Shown: positions 19,143 through 26,189, counted from the stretch's first letter. The stretch is DNA of 49,202 bases from Acidimicrobiales bacterium (GCA_035512495.1 DATKDW010000077.1:1-49202), one strand, 5' to 3'. The notes: generated from the sequence alone by a model not told the origin. Made by a program: numbers and translations.

Positions 19143-19818
19143 GGGCCCGCCCCCCTGACGCCGGCACCGGCGGACCGGAGTCGTCGACGACGCGGCCGCC
19201 GGCGATGGTGACGATGCGCCCGGCGACGGCGGCGGCGCGCTCGAGCTCGTGGCTGGCGAGCAGGATGGTGGTGCCGGCGCCGGCGGCCTCGGCCACCAAG
19301 GCGTCGAGCGTGTCGCGACCCTCGGCGTCAAGGCCGGCGTGGGGCTCGTCGAGCAACCAGAGCGACGCCCGGCGGGCGAGGAGGCCGGCCAGGGCGGTGC
19401 GGCGACGCTGGCCGGCGGAGAGGCGGCCGGCAGCCACGTCGGCGAGGCGGCCGTCGAGGCCCAGGCGGGCCATGGCCGTCTCGGCGTCGGCGGCGGTGCC
19501 ACCGGCGGCGCGGGTCCAGAACCGAAGGTTGTCGGCCACCGTGAGGTCGTCGTAGAGGCCACTGGCGTGGCCGAGCATGGCCACGTCGCGGCGCACGGCC
19601 CGCCGGTCGCGGCGCAGGTCGCGACCGAGCACCACCGCCTCGCCGGAGCTGACGGGCACCAGGCCGGCCAGCGCCCGCAGGAGGGTCGACTTCCCCGCCC
19701 CGTTGGGGCCGCGCACCAGCACCACCTGACCCGCGCCGACGTCGAGGTCGAGGCCGGCGAGCGCGGGGAACCGGCCGAGAAGGCAGACCGCGGAGCGGAG
19801 GTGCACAGCGTGGTCCAT
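19132..19818 (-). CDS. ccmA: CcmA ATPase of the haem release ABC complex
   Basis: The protein has 228 aa from ATG 19818; an in-frame ATG 3 codons earlier (19827) is an equal alternative. Walker A is GPNGAGKST (about 37-45), the signature is RLSAGQRRR, Walker B is SLWLLDEPHAGLD, and the switch His is in ASHELERA. CcmA energises release of holo-CcmE. It is the first gene of the ccm operon. The minus-strand -10-like TAGCGT (19837-19832) lies just upstream, back-to-back with the sortase promoter. Confidence 0.93.
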   Translation of the reverse strand: MDHAVHLRSAVCLLGRFPALAGLDLDVGAGQVVLVRGPNGAGKSTLLRALAGLVPVSSGEAVVLGRDLRRDRRAVRRDVAMLGHASGLYDDLTVADNLRFWTRAAGGTAADAETAMARLGLDGRLADVAAGRLSAGQRRRTALAGLLARRASLWLLDEPHAGLDAEGRDTLDALVAEAAGAGTTILLASHELERAAAVAGRIVTIAGGRVVDDSGPPVPASGGRAHVA

Positions 19819-19902
19819 GGCGACCATGGCAACGCTACCGGCGCCCTCGAAGGTCCACCAAGGCGCGGTGGAGGCGCGACGCAGGGCGTTTACGCTGCTC
19901 AC

Positions 19903-20922
19903 ATGCGTCTGGCGCGGGTGGTGGGGGCCGTGGGCCGGGTCCTGATCACCGTGGGCGTGCTCGTCCTCGCCTTCGTGGCCTACCAGCTCTGGGGCACCGG
20001 CCTGCAGGAGGCCAGGGCCCAGTCCCAGCTCGAGGCGGAGTTCGAGGCGGCGCTGACGCCGACCACCGTCCCTGGCACCACCACCACGACCACCACCGGG
20101 CCCGAGCCGACCACGACCACGACCACGACCGCGCCCCCGCCGGTCAAAGGTGACGCCGTCGCCCGGCTGCAGATCCCCCGCATCGGGGTCGACAAGGTGG
20201 TGGTCGAGGGCGTGAGCCTGGACGACCTCAAGCGGGGACCCGGCCACTTCCCCGGCACGCCCCTGCCCGGCGAGCTCGGCAACTCGGCCATCGCCGGCCA
20301 CCGCACCACCTACGGCGCGCCCTTCTACGACATCGGCGAGCTCGAGGAGGGCGACGAGATCCTGGTGACGACCCCGCGCGGGGAGTTCCGCTACCTGGTG
20401 TCGTCGGTGACGGTGGTGCGCCCCGACCAGGTGGAGGTGCTCGACCCCAGCGACGACGCCCGGCTCACCCTCACGACCTGCCACCCGCGCTTCAGCGCCC
20501 GCCAGCGACTCATCGTGGTCGCCACCCTCGACGGCGAGGCGCTGGAGCCCGCCACCCCGCCGGAGGCCCCGACGCTGCCCGCCCTCCCCGACGACGGGCC
20601 GGATGGCGACGACCCGGATGGCGACGACCCGGAGAGCGACGACGAGCAGGAGGGCGACGACCCCGCCGGGACGGGCGGCGACCGCGTGATCAGCGGCCAG
20701 GTCATCGGGGAGAACGCTGCGGCCGGCCTCTCCGGCGACCCCACCGCCCGGGTGCCCGCCCTGCTCTGGGGGCTCGCCGCCGCCACCATCTGGCTGGCGG
20801 CCTGGTTCGTCTCCACCCGCTGGCGGCGGTGGCCGCCCTACCTGTTGGCCTTCCCGTTCTTCGCCGTCGCCCTCTTCCTCTGCTTCGAGCAGGTAGGCCG
20901 CCTCTTCCCCGCCAACATCTGA
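19903..20922 (+). CDS. Class E-like sortase with acidic tail and extra C-terminal membrane helices
   Basis: The protein has 339 aa. Order: membrane anchor (about 9-30), a Thr/Pro linker with two runs of threonines (about 53-80), then a sortase domain with catalytic His133 (SAIAGHRTTYG), Cys193 (LTLTTCHPRFS) and Arg200/202 (SARQRLIV), as in actinobacterial class E sortases. An Asp-rich linker with a tandem 15-bp repeat (20601-20630, encoding GDDPD twice) leads to two hydrophobic helices at about 285-335. The usual class E enzyme ends soon after the catalytic domain, so the acidic linker plus two helices are unusual. ATG 19903 follows TACGCT by 6 bp. The LVIVD protein at 4110-5819 is a possible substrate. 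Confidence 0.9.
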   Translation: MRLARVVGAVGRVLITVGVLVLAFVAYQLWGTGLQEARAQSQLEAEFEAALTPTTVPGTTTTTTTGPEPTTTTTTTAPPPVKGDAVARLQIPRIGVDKVVVEGVSLDDLKRGPGHFPGTPLPGELGNSAIAGHRTTYGAPFYDIGELEEGDEILVTTPRGEFRYLVSSVTVVRPDQVEVLDPSDDARLTLTTCHPRFSARQRLIVVATLDGEALEPATPPEAPTLPALPDDGPDGDDPDGDDPESDDEQEGDDPAGTGGDRVISGQVIGENAAAGLSGDPTARVPALLWGLAAATIWLAAWFVSTRWRRWPPYLLAFPFFAVALFLCFEQVGRLFPANI

Positions 20923-20930
20923 CCGACGGG

Positions 20931-21659
20931 CTACCGACCCTCGAACCGCGGGGACCGGCGCTCGTGGAACGCGGCCTGGCCCTCCCGGAGGTCGGCGCTG
21001 CCCCACGCCCGAGCGAAGGCGCCAGCGATGACCTCATCGTCGGCCGGTGGGGGCTCCAGCCGGTCGAGCATCGCCTTGGTGCCGGCGATCGTGAGCGGCG
21101 CCAGGGCGCTGATCTCGTGGGCCCACGCCACGGCGTCGGCGGGCGTTCCGAGGCGCTGCACCAGGCCGAGGCGGTGGGCCGACGCGCCGTCGATCGACTC
21201 GGCGGCCAGGAGCATCGCCCGCGTGGGCCCGTCCCCGGCGAGCGACTTCAGGCGCTGCAGCGTCCGGGCGTCGACCATCAGGCCGAGCTTGGCGGCGGGG
21301 ATGCCGAAGCGGGCGTCGGGGGTAGCGACCCGGAGGTCGCACGACACCGCCAGCTGGGTGCCGAGGCCAAGGGCAGCGCCCTCCACGGCGGCCACGGTGG
21401 CGATGGGCACCCCGGCGAGGAGGTCGAGCACCTCACGGAGCACCACCGTGAACCCGACGTCCTCGAGCGTGGTGAGGTCGGCTCCGGCGCAGAAGTGCCC
21501 GCCCGCACCGGTGAGCACCAGCGCCCGTGCCCGCGACTCGAGCGCCGACGACACCGCCTCGCGCAGCTGCTCGAGCGCCTCGTGGTCGACGGCGTTGCGC
21601 CGCTCGGGGCGGTCGATCGTGACGACCGCCACCTGCTCGTCGATGGCCAGGTGGATCAC
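20931..21659 (-). CDS. Enoyl-CoA hydratase/isomerase family protein
   Basis: The protein has 242 aa of the crotonase fold. The oxyanion-hole blocks HFCAGADLT and AAVEGAALGLGTQLAVSCDLRVA are clear. The residue equivalent to Glu144 of rat mitochondrial hydratase falls in FGIPAAKLGLM, where no Glu is seen at the usual site. It may therefore be an isomerase, a thioesterase-like member or another branch of the family. GTG 21659 has GAGGAG 5 nt upstream and is preferred over the longer in-frame ORF. It converges with the sortase gene (8-bp gap). Confidence 0.88.
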   Translation of the reverse strand: MIHLAIDEQVAVVTIDRPERRNAVDHEALEQLREAVSSALESRARALVLTGAGGHFCAGADLTTLEDVGFTVVLREVLDLLAGVPIATVAAVEGAALGLGTQLAVSCDLRVATPDARFGIPAAKLGLMVDARTLQRLKSLAGDGPTRAMLLAAESIDGASAHRLGLVQRLGTPADAVAWAHEISALAPLTIAGTKAMLDRLEPPPADDEVIAGAFARAWGSADLREGQAAFHERRSPRFEGR

Positions 21660-21706
21660 ACCGCTCCTCGAGGTCGGGCCGGGCCGGGCCGGGCACACTA
21701 CCGGCC

Positions 21707-21961
21707 ATGGAGATCATCCTCGTCCTGCTCGCCCTCGTCCTCCAGGGCCTCGTAGTCGGCGCCCTCGGCCGCCTGGCGATCCCCGGGCCCAACCCCATGT
21801 CGATCGGCCAGACGATCCTGGTGGGCATCGGCGGCTCGTTCCTGGGTGGCCTCGTCGGCCTCCTGGTGTTCCGCGAGCCCGGTGGGCTGCTGCTGGGCGT
21901 CCTCGGCGCCGCGCTCATCGTCTGGCTCCTCGAGCGCCGGAGGGAACCCTCGGAGCGCTGA
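21707..21961 (+). CDS. GlsB/YeaQ/YmgE-like small membrane protein
   Basis: The protein has 84 aa and three hydrophobic, glycine-rich segments (VLQGLVVGALGRLAIPGPNPM, TILVGIGGSFLGGLVGLLVF, GGLLLGVLGAALIVWLLERR). The glycine pattern and length fit the transglycosylase-associated/GlsB-YeaQ family, often stress induced and of unknown mechanism. It is divergent from the enoyl-CoA hydratase gene and appears to stand alone. Confidence 0.75.
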   Translation: MEIILVLLALVLQGLVVGALGRLAIPGPNPMSIGQTILVGIGGSFLGGLVGLLVFREPGGLLLGVLGAALIVWLLERRREPSER

Positions 21962-22154
21962 GCTCCGCCCTCTTCCCGGCATCCTCGGCACCCTCCGCTC
22001 CTGCGACATGCCGGGGTCGACCACGCGCAGCCCGTGGGAGGGAGACCCAGACCCGATGGACTCGCCCGACCACGTCGCCGACGGCACCTGACGATTCGGA
22101 TCGGCGATGATCAAGGTCGAGCCCGCGGTGGCAGGTCACTCGTAGGCTGTCGAC

Positions 22155-22577
22155 GTGGTTGCACCCCGGGTCCGAGTCGAGGGGGCCTGCCTCGAGCTCG
22201 GTCGGCCCGAGGTCATCCGACGATGTCGCATCTTGCTTGCCGGGGGTGCTGCAGAGCCCGATTTCATCATCACGCTCGGGGGACCTGCGGCGATCCGCTA
22301 CCTCAACGATGGCCAGCCGGAACACCAGGCGTATTGCCTTCGCGTCTGGGGAGGGCGTGGGTTGCTGTGGGCAGGGCCCGGCACAGACACCACGGTGCTC
22401 CGAGAGGCGCTCCGCGACGAGCATTGGCGGGTCCGGGAGATGGCCTGCAAGGTCATAGCCCGGCATCGGATGGGAGACCTCCTCGACTCTGTCGCCGCCT
22501 TGGAGTCGGACCCGATCCCGCGAGTACGCGCCGCCGCAACGCGAGCTGCCTCGACCATCGTCGAAGCCGAGGGGTGA
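22155..22577 (+). CDS. HEAT-like repeat protein, hypothetical
   Basis: The protein has 140 aa. The C-terminal 60 residues show two HEAT/PBS-lyase-like units (TTVLREALRDEHWRVREMAC and DLLDSVAALESDPIPRVRAA). The N-terminal half (LGGPAAIRYLNDGQPEHQAYCLRVWGGRGLLW) is unfamiliar. GTG 22155 is 6 bp after TAGGCT, a leaderless arrangement. Codons are less GC-biased than in the flanking housekeeping genes, which fits an acquired or variable gene. The function is unknown; binding to another protein is the general HEAT role. Confidence 0.65.
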   Translation: MVAPRVRVEGACLELGRPEVIRRCRILLAGGAAEPDFIITLGGPAAIRYLNDGQPEHQAYCLRVWGGRGLLWAGPGTDTTVLREALRDEHWRVREMACKVIARHRMGDLLDSVAALESDPIPRVRAAATRAASTIVEAEG

Positions 22578-22578
22578 T

Positions 22579-22677
22579 CTACCGGAGAACGGCACGCATG
22601 GGCGGCGAGGTCCGTTCCCACTCGTCGGCGACGCAGAAGTGGTTGCCTTCCGGGTCGAGCATCTGCTTCAGGTTCCC
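22579..22677 (-). pseudogene. 3' remnant of a VOC (glyoxalase-like) protein gene
   Basis: The minus strand reads LKQMLDPEGNHFCVADEW and on to a stop at 22579-22581. DPEGN(H/E)FC is the typical final beta-strand region of VOC/glyoxalase-superfamily proteins. The frame is cut off upstream by an in-frame TAG (22678-22680), and the gene for the Clp-N protein begins right beyond. Only about 33 codons remain, so this is a relic of a larger gene lost when the neighbouring accessory genes arrived. Confidence 0.6.
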
Positions 22678-22705
22678 CTAGCGTCCTGGCTGCCATCCCG
22701 CTTCG

Positions 22706-23254
22706 CTACGTCACGAGCGTTCGCTCGATGGCGCTTCGGAGATCCTCGATGTCGATGTCGAGCTGTCGGAGGATCTCGACCGGTTCGGTGTGATCGCCAC
22801 ACAGGCCGAGAGCAAGGTGTCCGGGTGTGATCATGCGTTGCTTGCGGTGGATGGCCTCGCGGAGGGCCAGCTCGAGGACCTCTTTGCTGCTCGGCGAGAA
22901 GGGCGGGGCGCCGCTGCCGCGCCCAAGCTTGGGCGCGGGACGGTCGAGAGCTCCGGGGCCGAACACCTCCTCGGTCGCGCGGCGGACCTCCTCGAGGTCG
23001 ATTCCGATGCCGGCAAGGGCTTCTGCGTCGTCGTCGCTGATCCTCGCTGGAGCGTCGTGACGCTGCTGGACGACGCGACGAACAGACGGGTAGCAAGCCC
23101 CGGCTTCGTTGAGCACAGCTCGTGCGGGGCTCTCGACACTCGCCACGCCGAGCAGGATGTGCTCAGGACCGATGCACGAGCTCGCGAGACATCGCGCTTC
23201 GCTGTGCGCGGTGATGATCGCATCGCGAGCGTCGCGCGTGAACCGTTCGAACAT
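22706..23254 (-). CDS. Stand-alone Clp N-terminal (ClpC/ClpA-type) domain protein
   Basis: The protein has 182 aa: two copies of the Clp N repeat and no AAA+ module. Repeat 1 is MFERFTRDARDAIITAHSEA, then GPEHILLGV. Repeat 2 is FSPSSKEVLELALREAIHRK, then TPGHLALGL, with an acidic/Gly linker between them. Such isolated ClpN proteins may act as adaptors or decoys for the ClpC unfoldase. ATG 23254 follows GGGGAGG. The gene directly follows a small HTH gene (5-bp gap), a pairing common in actinobacteria. Confidence 0.85.
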   Translation of the reverse strand: MFERFTRDARDAIITAHSEARCLASSCIGPEHILLGVASVESPARAVLNEAGACYPSVRRVVQQRHDAPARISDDDAEALAGIGIDLEEVRRATEEVFGPGALDRPAPKLGRGSGAPPFSPSSKEVLELALREAIHRKQRMITPGHLALGLCGDHTEPVEILRQLDIDIEDLRSAIERTLVT

Positions 23255-23259
23255 CGCTG

Positions 23260-23493
23260 CTACCTCCCCAGTCTGCGAGCCAGGCGACCCGCGGCGAACT
23301 TCTTGTGGACGGCTTGCTTGCTCACCCCGAGGGCGTCGGCGATCTCCTGCCACGACCAGCCGGCGGACCTTGCGCCGTCGACCTGAAGCGCCTCGAGACG
23401 CTCCAGCAGCACTCGGAGCGCAGCCACCGCTTGCAGTCCCTTGGTGGGGTCCGACCCGCCTGCCGCCTTGGCCAGGGTCGTCGCGTCATCCAT
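23260..23493 (-). CDS. Small helix-turn-helix DNA-binding protein
   Basis: The protein has 77 aa. The C-terminal half is a helix-turn-helix of sigma-70 region-4/AsiA-like style (WSWQEIADALGVSKQAVHKKFA) and the N-terminus is a short helical stretch with LRVLLERLEAL. ATG 23493 starts 5 bp from the tandem palindromes at 23498-23540, so autoregulation is likely. It is cotranscribed with the Clp-N gene and is probably its regulator. Confidence 0.82.
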   Translation of the reverse strand: MDDATTLAKAAGGSDPTKGLQAVAALRVLLERLEALQVDGARSAGWSWQEIADALGVSKQAVHKKFAAGRLARRLGR

Positions 23494-23497
23494 AGAA

Positions 23498-23540
23498 GTC
23501 AACCTACGTTGACCTAGGCCGACTGTCAACAGAGGTTGAC
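23498..23540. promoter_or_regulatory. Tandem identical operators GTCAAC-N4-GTTGAC
   Basis: Two perfect 16-bp palindromes, 23498-23513 (spacer CTAC) and 23525-23540 (spacer AGAG), have centres 27 bp apart. They lie between the divergent HTH and Phd antitoxin genes, immediately before the HTH start. They are most likely binding sites for the small HTH protein; binding is inferred. Confidence 0.75.
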
Positions 23541-23548
23541 TCAGCCTT

Positions 23549-23565
23549 GTAGCACGTGGTGCTAC
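23549..23565. promoter_or_regulatory. Palindromic operator GTAGCAC-N3-GTGCTAC of the Phd-VapC unit
   Basis: Perfect 7-bp arms around GTG lie just before the antitoxin start, overlapping a likely -10 TACTTT (23563-23568). The position and form are those of a Phd/YefM-type autoregulatory operator. Confidence 0.75.
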
Positions 23566-23574
23566 TTTGTTGGC

Positions 23575-23829
23575 ATGAGTCGTGAGATCACCCAGCGGGA
23601 GCTCCGCAACGAGAGCGGGAAGATCATGCGAGAGCTCGACAAGGGCGAGAGCTTCATCGTGACGCGCCGGGGCACCCCGGTCGGCGAGCTCAGTCCCCTG
23701 CGGCGTCATCGCTTCGTGCCGGCAGAGTCCGCCGTCGCGCTGTTCCGGTCTGCGCCAGCGGTGGACTACGAGCGCCTGCGCCGTGACCTCGACGAGATCG
23801 TCGAACAAGGCATCGCACCCCGTGGCTGA
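23575..23829 (+). CDS. Phd/YefM-family antitoxin
   Basis: The protein has 84 aa. The N-terminal DNA-binding part reads REITQRELRNESGKIMRELD, then GESFIVTRRGTPVGELSP, the classic Phd/YefM fold. The C-terminal helices (DYERLRRDLDEIVEQ) would bind and neutralise the toxin. ATG 23575 lies 7 bp after a TACTTT -10 box. The end overlaps the toxin start by 8 bp, coupling the two. Confidence 0.9.
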   Translation: MSREITQRELRNESGKIMRELDKGESFIVTRRGTPVGELSPLRRHRFVPAESAVALFRSAPAVDYERLRRDLDEIVEQGIAPRG

Positions 23830-24238
23830 GCATGCACGGCGCCACGCTCGAGGAGTCCTCGACACGTCGGTGTTGATCGATCTCGAGGACATCGACGCCG
23901 ATTCGCTGCCGGCAGAGGTCGCGGTGAGCTCGCTCACCATGGCAGAGCTGGCTGCTGGGCCACATGCGACGACTGACTCAGACGAACGGAGCCGGCGGCA
24001 AGATCGGCTGCAGCGAGCAGAAGCGGCCTTCGACCCCCTCCCGTTCGACAGCGGTGCCGCACGGGCGTACGGAAGAGTGTTCGCCGCGGTCACAGCCTCT
24101 GGCCGCAAGGCGCGAGGGACCCGGGCAGTCGACCTGCTGATCGCCGCAACGGCGGTGGCAGAGGGCATTCCCCTCTACACGCGGAACGGGCGGGACTTCG
24201 ATGCACTCGAGGACCTCCTCACCGTCGTCGTCGTGTAG
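23822..24238 (+). CDS. vapC: VapC-type PIN-domain ribonuclease toxin
   Basis: The protein has 138 aa. The PIN catalytic acids are visible: Asp14 (GVLDTSVLIDL), Glu42 (TMAELAAG), Asp104 (RAVDLLIAATA) and Asp125 (TRNGRDFD). Such toxins cut tRNA or rRNA when the antitoxin is degraded. GTG 23822 is read from within the end of the antitoxin gene. Confidence 0.92.
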   Translation: MAEHARRHARGVLDTSVLIDLEDIDADSLPAEVAVSSLTMAELAAGPHATTDSDERSRRQDRLQRAEAAFDPLPFDSGAARAYGRVFAAVTASGRKARGTRAVDLLIAATAVAEGIPLYTRNGRDFDALEDLLTVVVV

Positions 24239-24254
24239 GCCCAGGTTCGCCGCC

Positions 24255-25037
24255 TCAGCCCTGCCGCCAGCTGGGCGGGCGCTTTTCGGTGAAGGCGGCG
24301 ATGCCCTCGGTCGCCTCCTCGGTGGCGGCCGTGACGCTCAGCATCGGATGCAGCAGCCGCAGGGCGTCGGCCGCCGCCAGGTCCCACACCGCGTAGAAGG
24401 CGTCGCGGCCCAGCTTGACCACCGCCGGCGGCTTGGCGGCGAGCGTGGCGGCCAGCTCGTCGACGGCGGCGTCGAGCTCGTCGACGGGGACGACCCGGGT
24501 GACGAAGCCGATGCGCTCGGCCTCGGCCGCCCCCACCCGGCGACCGGTCAGCATCAGCTCGAGCGCCACCTTGGGCGGCATCGACCGGGTAAGGGGCACG
24601 GTGATCATGTGGGGCCAGAGCCCCACGTCGATCTCGGGGGTGCCGAAGATGGCGTCATCGGCTGCCACCACCAGGTCGCAGGCGAGCGCCAACCCGAAGC
24701 CCCCGGCGAGGGCGTAGCCCCGCACCCGGGCGATGGTCGGCTTGCCGAGCGACCAGAGGTCCTCGAAGAGCCGGGCCAGCTCGCCACGCGCCTCGTGCTG
24801 CTCCACCACGCCCGCCCCCTCGCCCATGCCCGCAAGGTCGGCGCCGGCGCAGAACGCCCGATCGCCGGCCCCGGTGAGCACCACCACCCGCACCTCCGGG
24901 TCGGCCCGGACCTCGGCGAGGGCCTGGCGGAGCTCGGCGACGAGCGCCCACGAGAGCGCGTTGCGGCGCTCCTCCCGCTCGATGGTGATACGCCCCACGT
25001 GGTCGGCCACCACGAGCGACAGTCCCTGGTACGCCAT
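24255..25037 (-). CDS. Enoyl-CoA hydratase/isomerase family protein
   Basis: The protein has 260 aa of the crotonase fold. The oxyanion-hole elements RAFCAGADLAGM and GYALAGGFGLALACDLVVAAD are intact. A Glu lies in IFGTPEIDVGL, at the position of the catalytic acid of hydratases. ATG 25037 is 7 bp from TAGCGT (minus strand), so the transcript is leaderless. It converges with the vapC gene and diverges from the DUF5317 gene. Substrate chain length cannot be judged. Confidence 0.9.
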   Translation of the reverse strand: MAYQGLSLVVADHVGRITIEREERRNALSWALVAELRQALAEVRADPEVRVVVLTGAGDRAFCAGADLAGMGEGAGVVEQHEARGELARLFEDLWSLGKPTIARVRGYALAGGFGLALACDLVVAADDAIFGTPEIDVGLWPHMITVPLTRSMPPKVALELMLTGRRVGAAEAERIGFVTRVVPVDELDAAVDELAATLAAKPPAVVKLGRDAFYAVWDLAAADALRLLHPMLSVTAATEEATEGIAAFTEKRPPSWRQG

Positions 25038-25044
25038 GGGTCGG

Positions 25045-25054
25045 ACGCTACCCT
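25045..25054. promoter_or_regulatory. Overlapping divergent -10 boxes
   Basis: The + strand reads ACGCTACCCT. Its complement gives TAGCGT (25050-25045), 7 bp before the enoyl-CoA hydratase ATG. The + strand gives TACCCT (25049-25054), 9 bp before the DUF5317 ATG. The two boxes share a TA step, so RNA polymerase could occupy only one promoter at a time. Confidence 0.5.
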
Positions 25055-25063
25055 CGGCGCCCG

Positions 25064-25738
25064 ATGGGCTTCACGAGCATCGCCGTGGTGGTGGGCTTGG
25101 CCCTCGCGCTCGCCATGGGCGGGCGGCCCGCGAACGTGGCCGACCAGCGTCTCCGCTGGCTCCCGGCCCTCGTCGCCGGGGCCGCCCTCCAGCTGGGCGC
25201 CGAGGTGCTCGACCTCACCGACGCGCTCGCCATGGCCGTCGTCGCCGCGTCGTACCTCGCCCTTGGCGCCTTTGCGGTGGTCAACCTCCGTCTCGTCGGG
25301 ATGCCGGTGGTGCTTGTCGGCCTGGCCCTCAACGCCCTCGTGATCGGCGTCAATGGGGGGATGCCCGTGCGGGGCGATGCCATCCGGGCGATCCGGGACG
25401 TCGAGCCTGCCGAGCTGGCGGCCATCGACTTCGGCGCCAAGCGCCACCTCGAGGGCCCGGACGACCGCCTGACGGCCCTCGGCGACATCATCCCGGTGCC
25501 CCCCCTCGGCGAGGTCCTCTCGTTCGGCGACCTGGTGCTGGCCGTCGGGGTGACCAACGTGGTCTTCCGCCTCCTGCGGCCCCGGCGGGACGCTCCCGTC
25601 CTCCGCCAGCGACCCGGCCCGGGGCGTCCGGCGGGGCCCGTCGTGGTCCTGCCCGACCGCGGCCCCGCCCCCGCGACCCCGACCGGGGATGGACACGGGG
25701 GCGCCGACGACGGCATGCCCGTCGCCCCCGGCTCTTGA
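25064..25738 (+). CDS. DUF5317 membrane protein
   Basis: The protein has 224 aa. The N-terminus has four hydrophobic segments (IAVVVGLALALAMGG, WLPALVAGAALQLGAEVL, ALAMAVVAASYLALGAFAVVNL, MPVVLVGLALNALVIGVNGGMP); the NGGMPV turn followed by a soluble loop (ALGDIIPVPPLGEVLSFGDLVLA) is characteristic of DUF5317. The C-terminal ~50 residues are Arg/Pro-rich and probably cytoplasmic. The function is unknown. The family is common in actinobacteria and some Firmicutes. Confidence 0.8.
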   Translation: MGFTSIAVVVGLALALAMGGRPANVADQRLRWLPALVAGAALQLGAEVLDLTDALAMAVVAASYLALGAFAVVNLRLVGMPVVLVGLALNALVIGVNGGMPVRGDAIRAIRDVEPAELAAIDFGAKRHLEGPDDRLTALGDIIPVPPLGEVLSFGDLVLAVGVTNVVFRLLRPRRDAPVLRQRPGPGRPAGPVVVLPDRGPAPATPTGDGHGGADDGMPVAPGS

Positions 25739-25817
25739 CCCCGGCTTCTGACCGCCCGGCGCGGCCCGCTGGGCTGTTCGACCTTGTCACCAGGAACCAC
25801 AGGGGTTACCTTCTCTC

Positions 25818-25864
25818 CCACTGCCAACAGTGGCAACACCAAGTGGTGGGCAGACCGTTGGCAG
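25818..25864 (+). other. Mutually exclusive hairpins in the upstream leader region
   Basis: Stem A pairs CTGCCAAC (25821-25828) with GTTGGCAG (25857-25864) and encloses CACCA/TGGTG (25837-25848). Stem B pairs CCACTG (25818-25823) with CAGTGG (25828-25833). A and B share bases and cannot form together. It lies between the DUF5317 stop and the 29-codon ORF. No named riboswitch class was recognised. Confidence 0.45.
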
Positions 25865-25940
25865 CGGTCCCGAAATCCCCGGAGAGCTCCCTCAACAAGG
25901 TCTCATTCGGGCTGAAGGGACTGAAAGCACGCACGTTGAC

Positions 25941-26189
25941 AATCGAGTCGAGAAGGAGACGGCGAAAGCGCGCCATCCCATCACCAGCGGAGCGAAGCGT
26001 CACCCGCCACTAGCGGACGCGGGAAACCATTCGCAAGGGAGGTGATGTGACATGAAGAACGCACGCGTCCGTGCCGTGGCCATGCTGGCCGGCCTGGCGA
26101 CCCTGCTGCTCTCGAGCGGCGCCAACTTCCGCTGGAAGTAATCCAACGCTCAGCTGACGCGCTTTCGCCGCCTCTTTCCCGACCCGATC
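25941..26189. repeat. 34-bp imperfect inverted repeats enclosing a tiny ORF (MITE-like or RNA stem)
   Basis: Arms 25941-25974 and 26156-26189 match as reverse complements at 28 of 34 positions; all six differences are transitions. CACGTTG occurs directly at both outer sides (25932-25938 and 26190-26196), like a 7-bp target duplication, although the left copy is separated from the arm by AC. The segment holds the 29-codon ORF and its Shine-Dalgarno sequence. It may be a degenerate mini-transposon or a long-range RNA stem. Confidence 0.6.
26052..26141 (+). CDS. 29-aa exported-peptide-like small ORF
   Basis: The ORF encodes MKNARVRAVAMLAGLATLLL, then SSGANFRWK and TAA. The layout is a basic N-terminus, a hydrophobic core of about 14 residues and a short polar tail, like a signal peptide with almost no mature protein. 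A 9-nt perfect anti-SD match GGAGGTGAT (26038-26046) sits at ideal distance, striking in a window where most starts look leaderless. It is 88 bp upstream of the first HD-domain gene. If a signal peptidase cut after SGA, the pentapeptide NFRWK would be released; this is speculative. It could instead be a leader or regulatory ORF. Confidence 0.5.
   Translation: MKNARVRAVAMLAGLATLLLSSGANFRWK

Noticed and set aside
20069-20130. Repeated ACC/ACG triplets resembling a repeat array
   Set aside because: They encode a Thr-rich linker of the sortase; no spacers, so not CRISPR.
21962-22154. Possible short gene between the GlsB-like and HEAT-like genes
   Set aside because: No frame with a start signal and plausible composition; only a promoter for the next gene is seen.
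25806-26003. Minus-strand 65-codon frame and the 26010-26192 60-codon frame
   Set aside because: They overlap the inverted repeat and have no SD, -10 box or protein-like composition.
25739-26051. Cyclic di-GMP (GEMM) or ydaO riboswitch before the HD gene
   Set aside because: I could not find the conserved cores of either class; only generic hairpins are visible.
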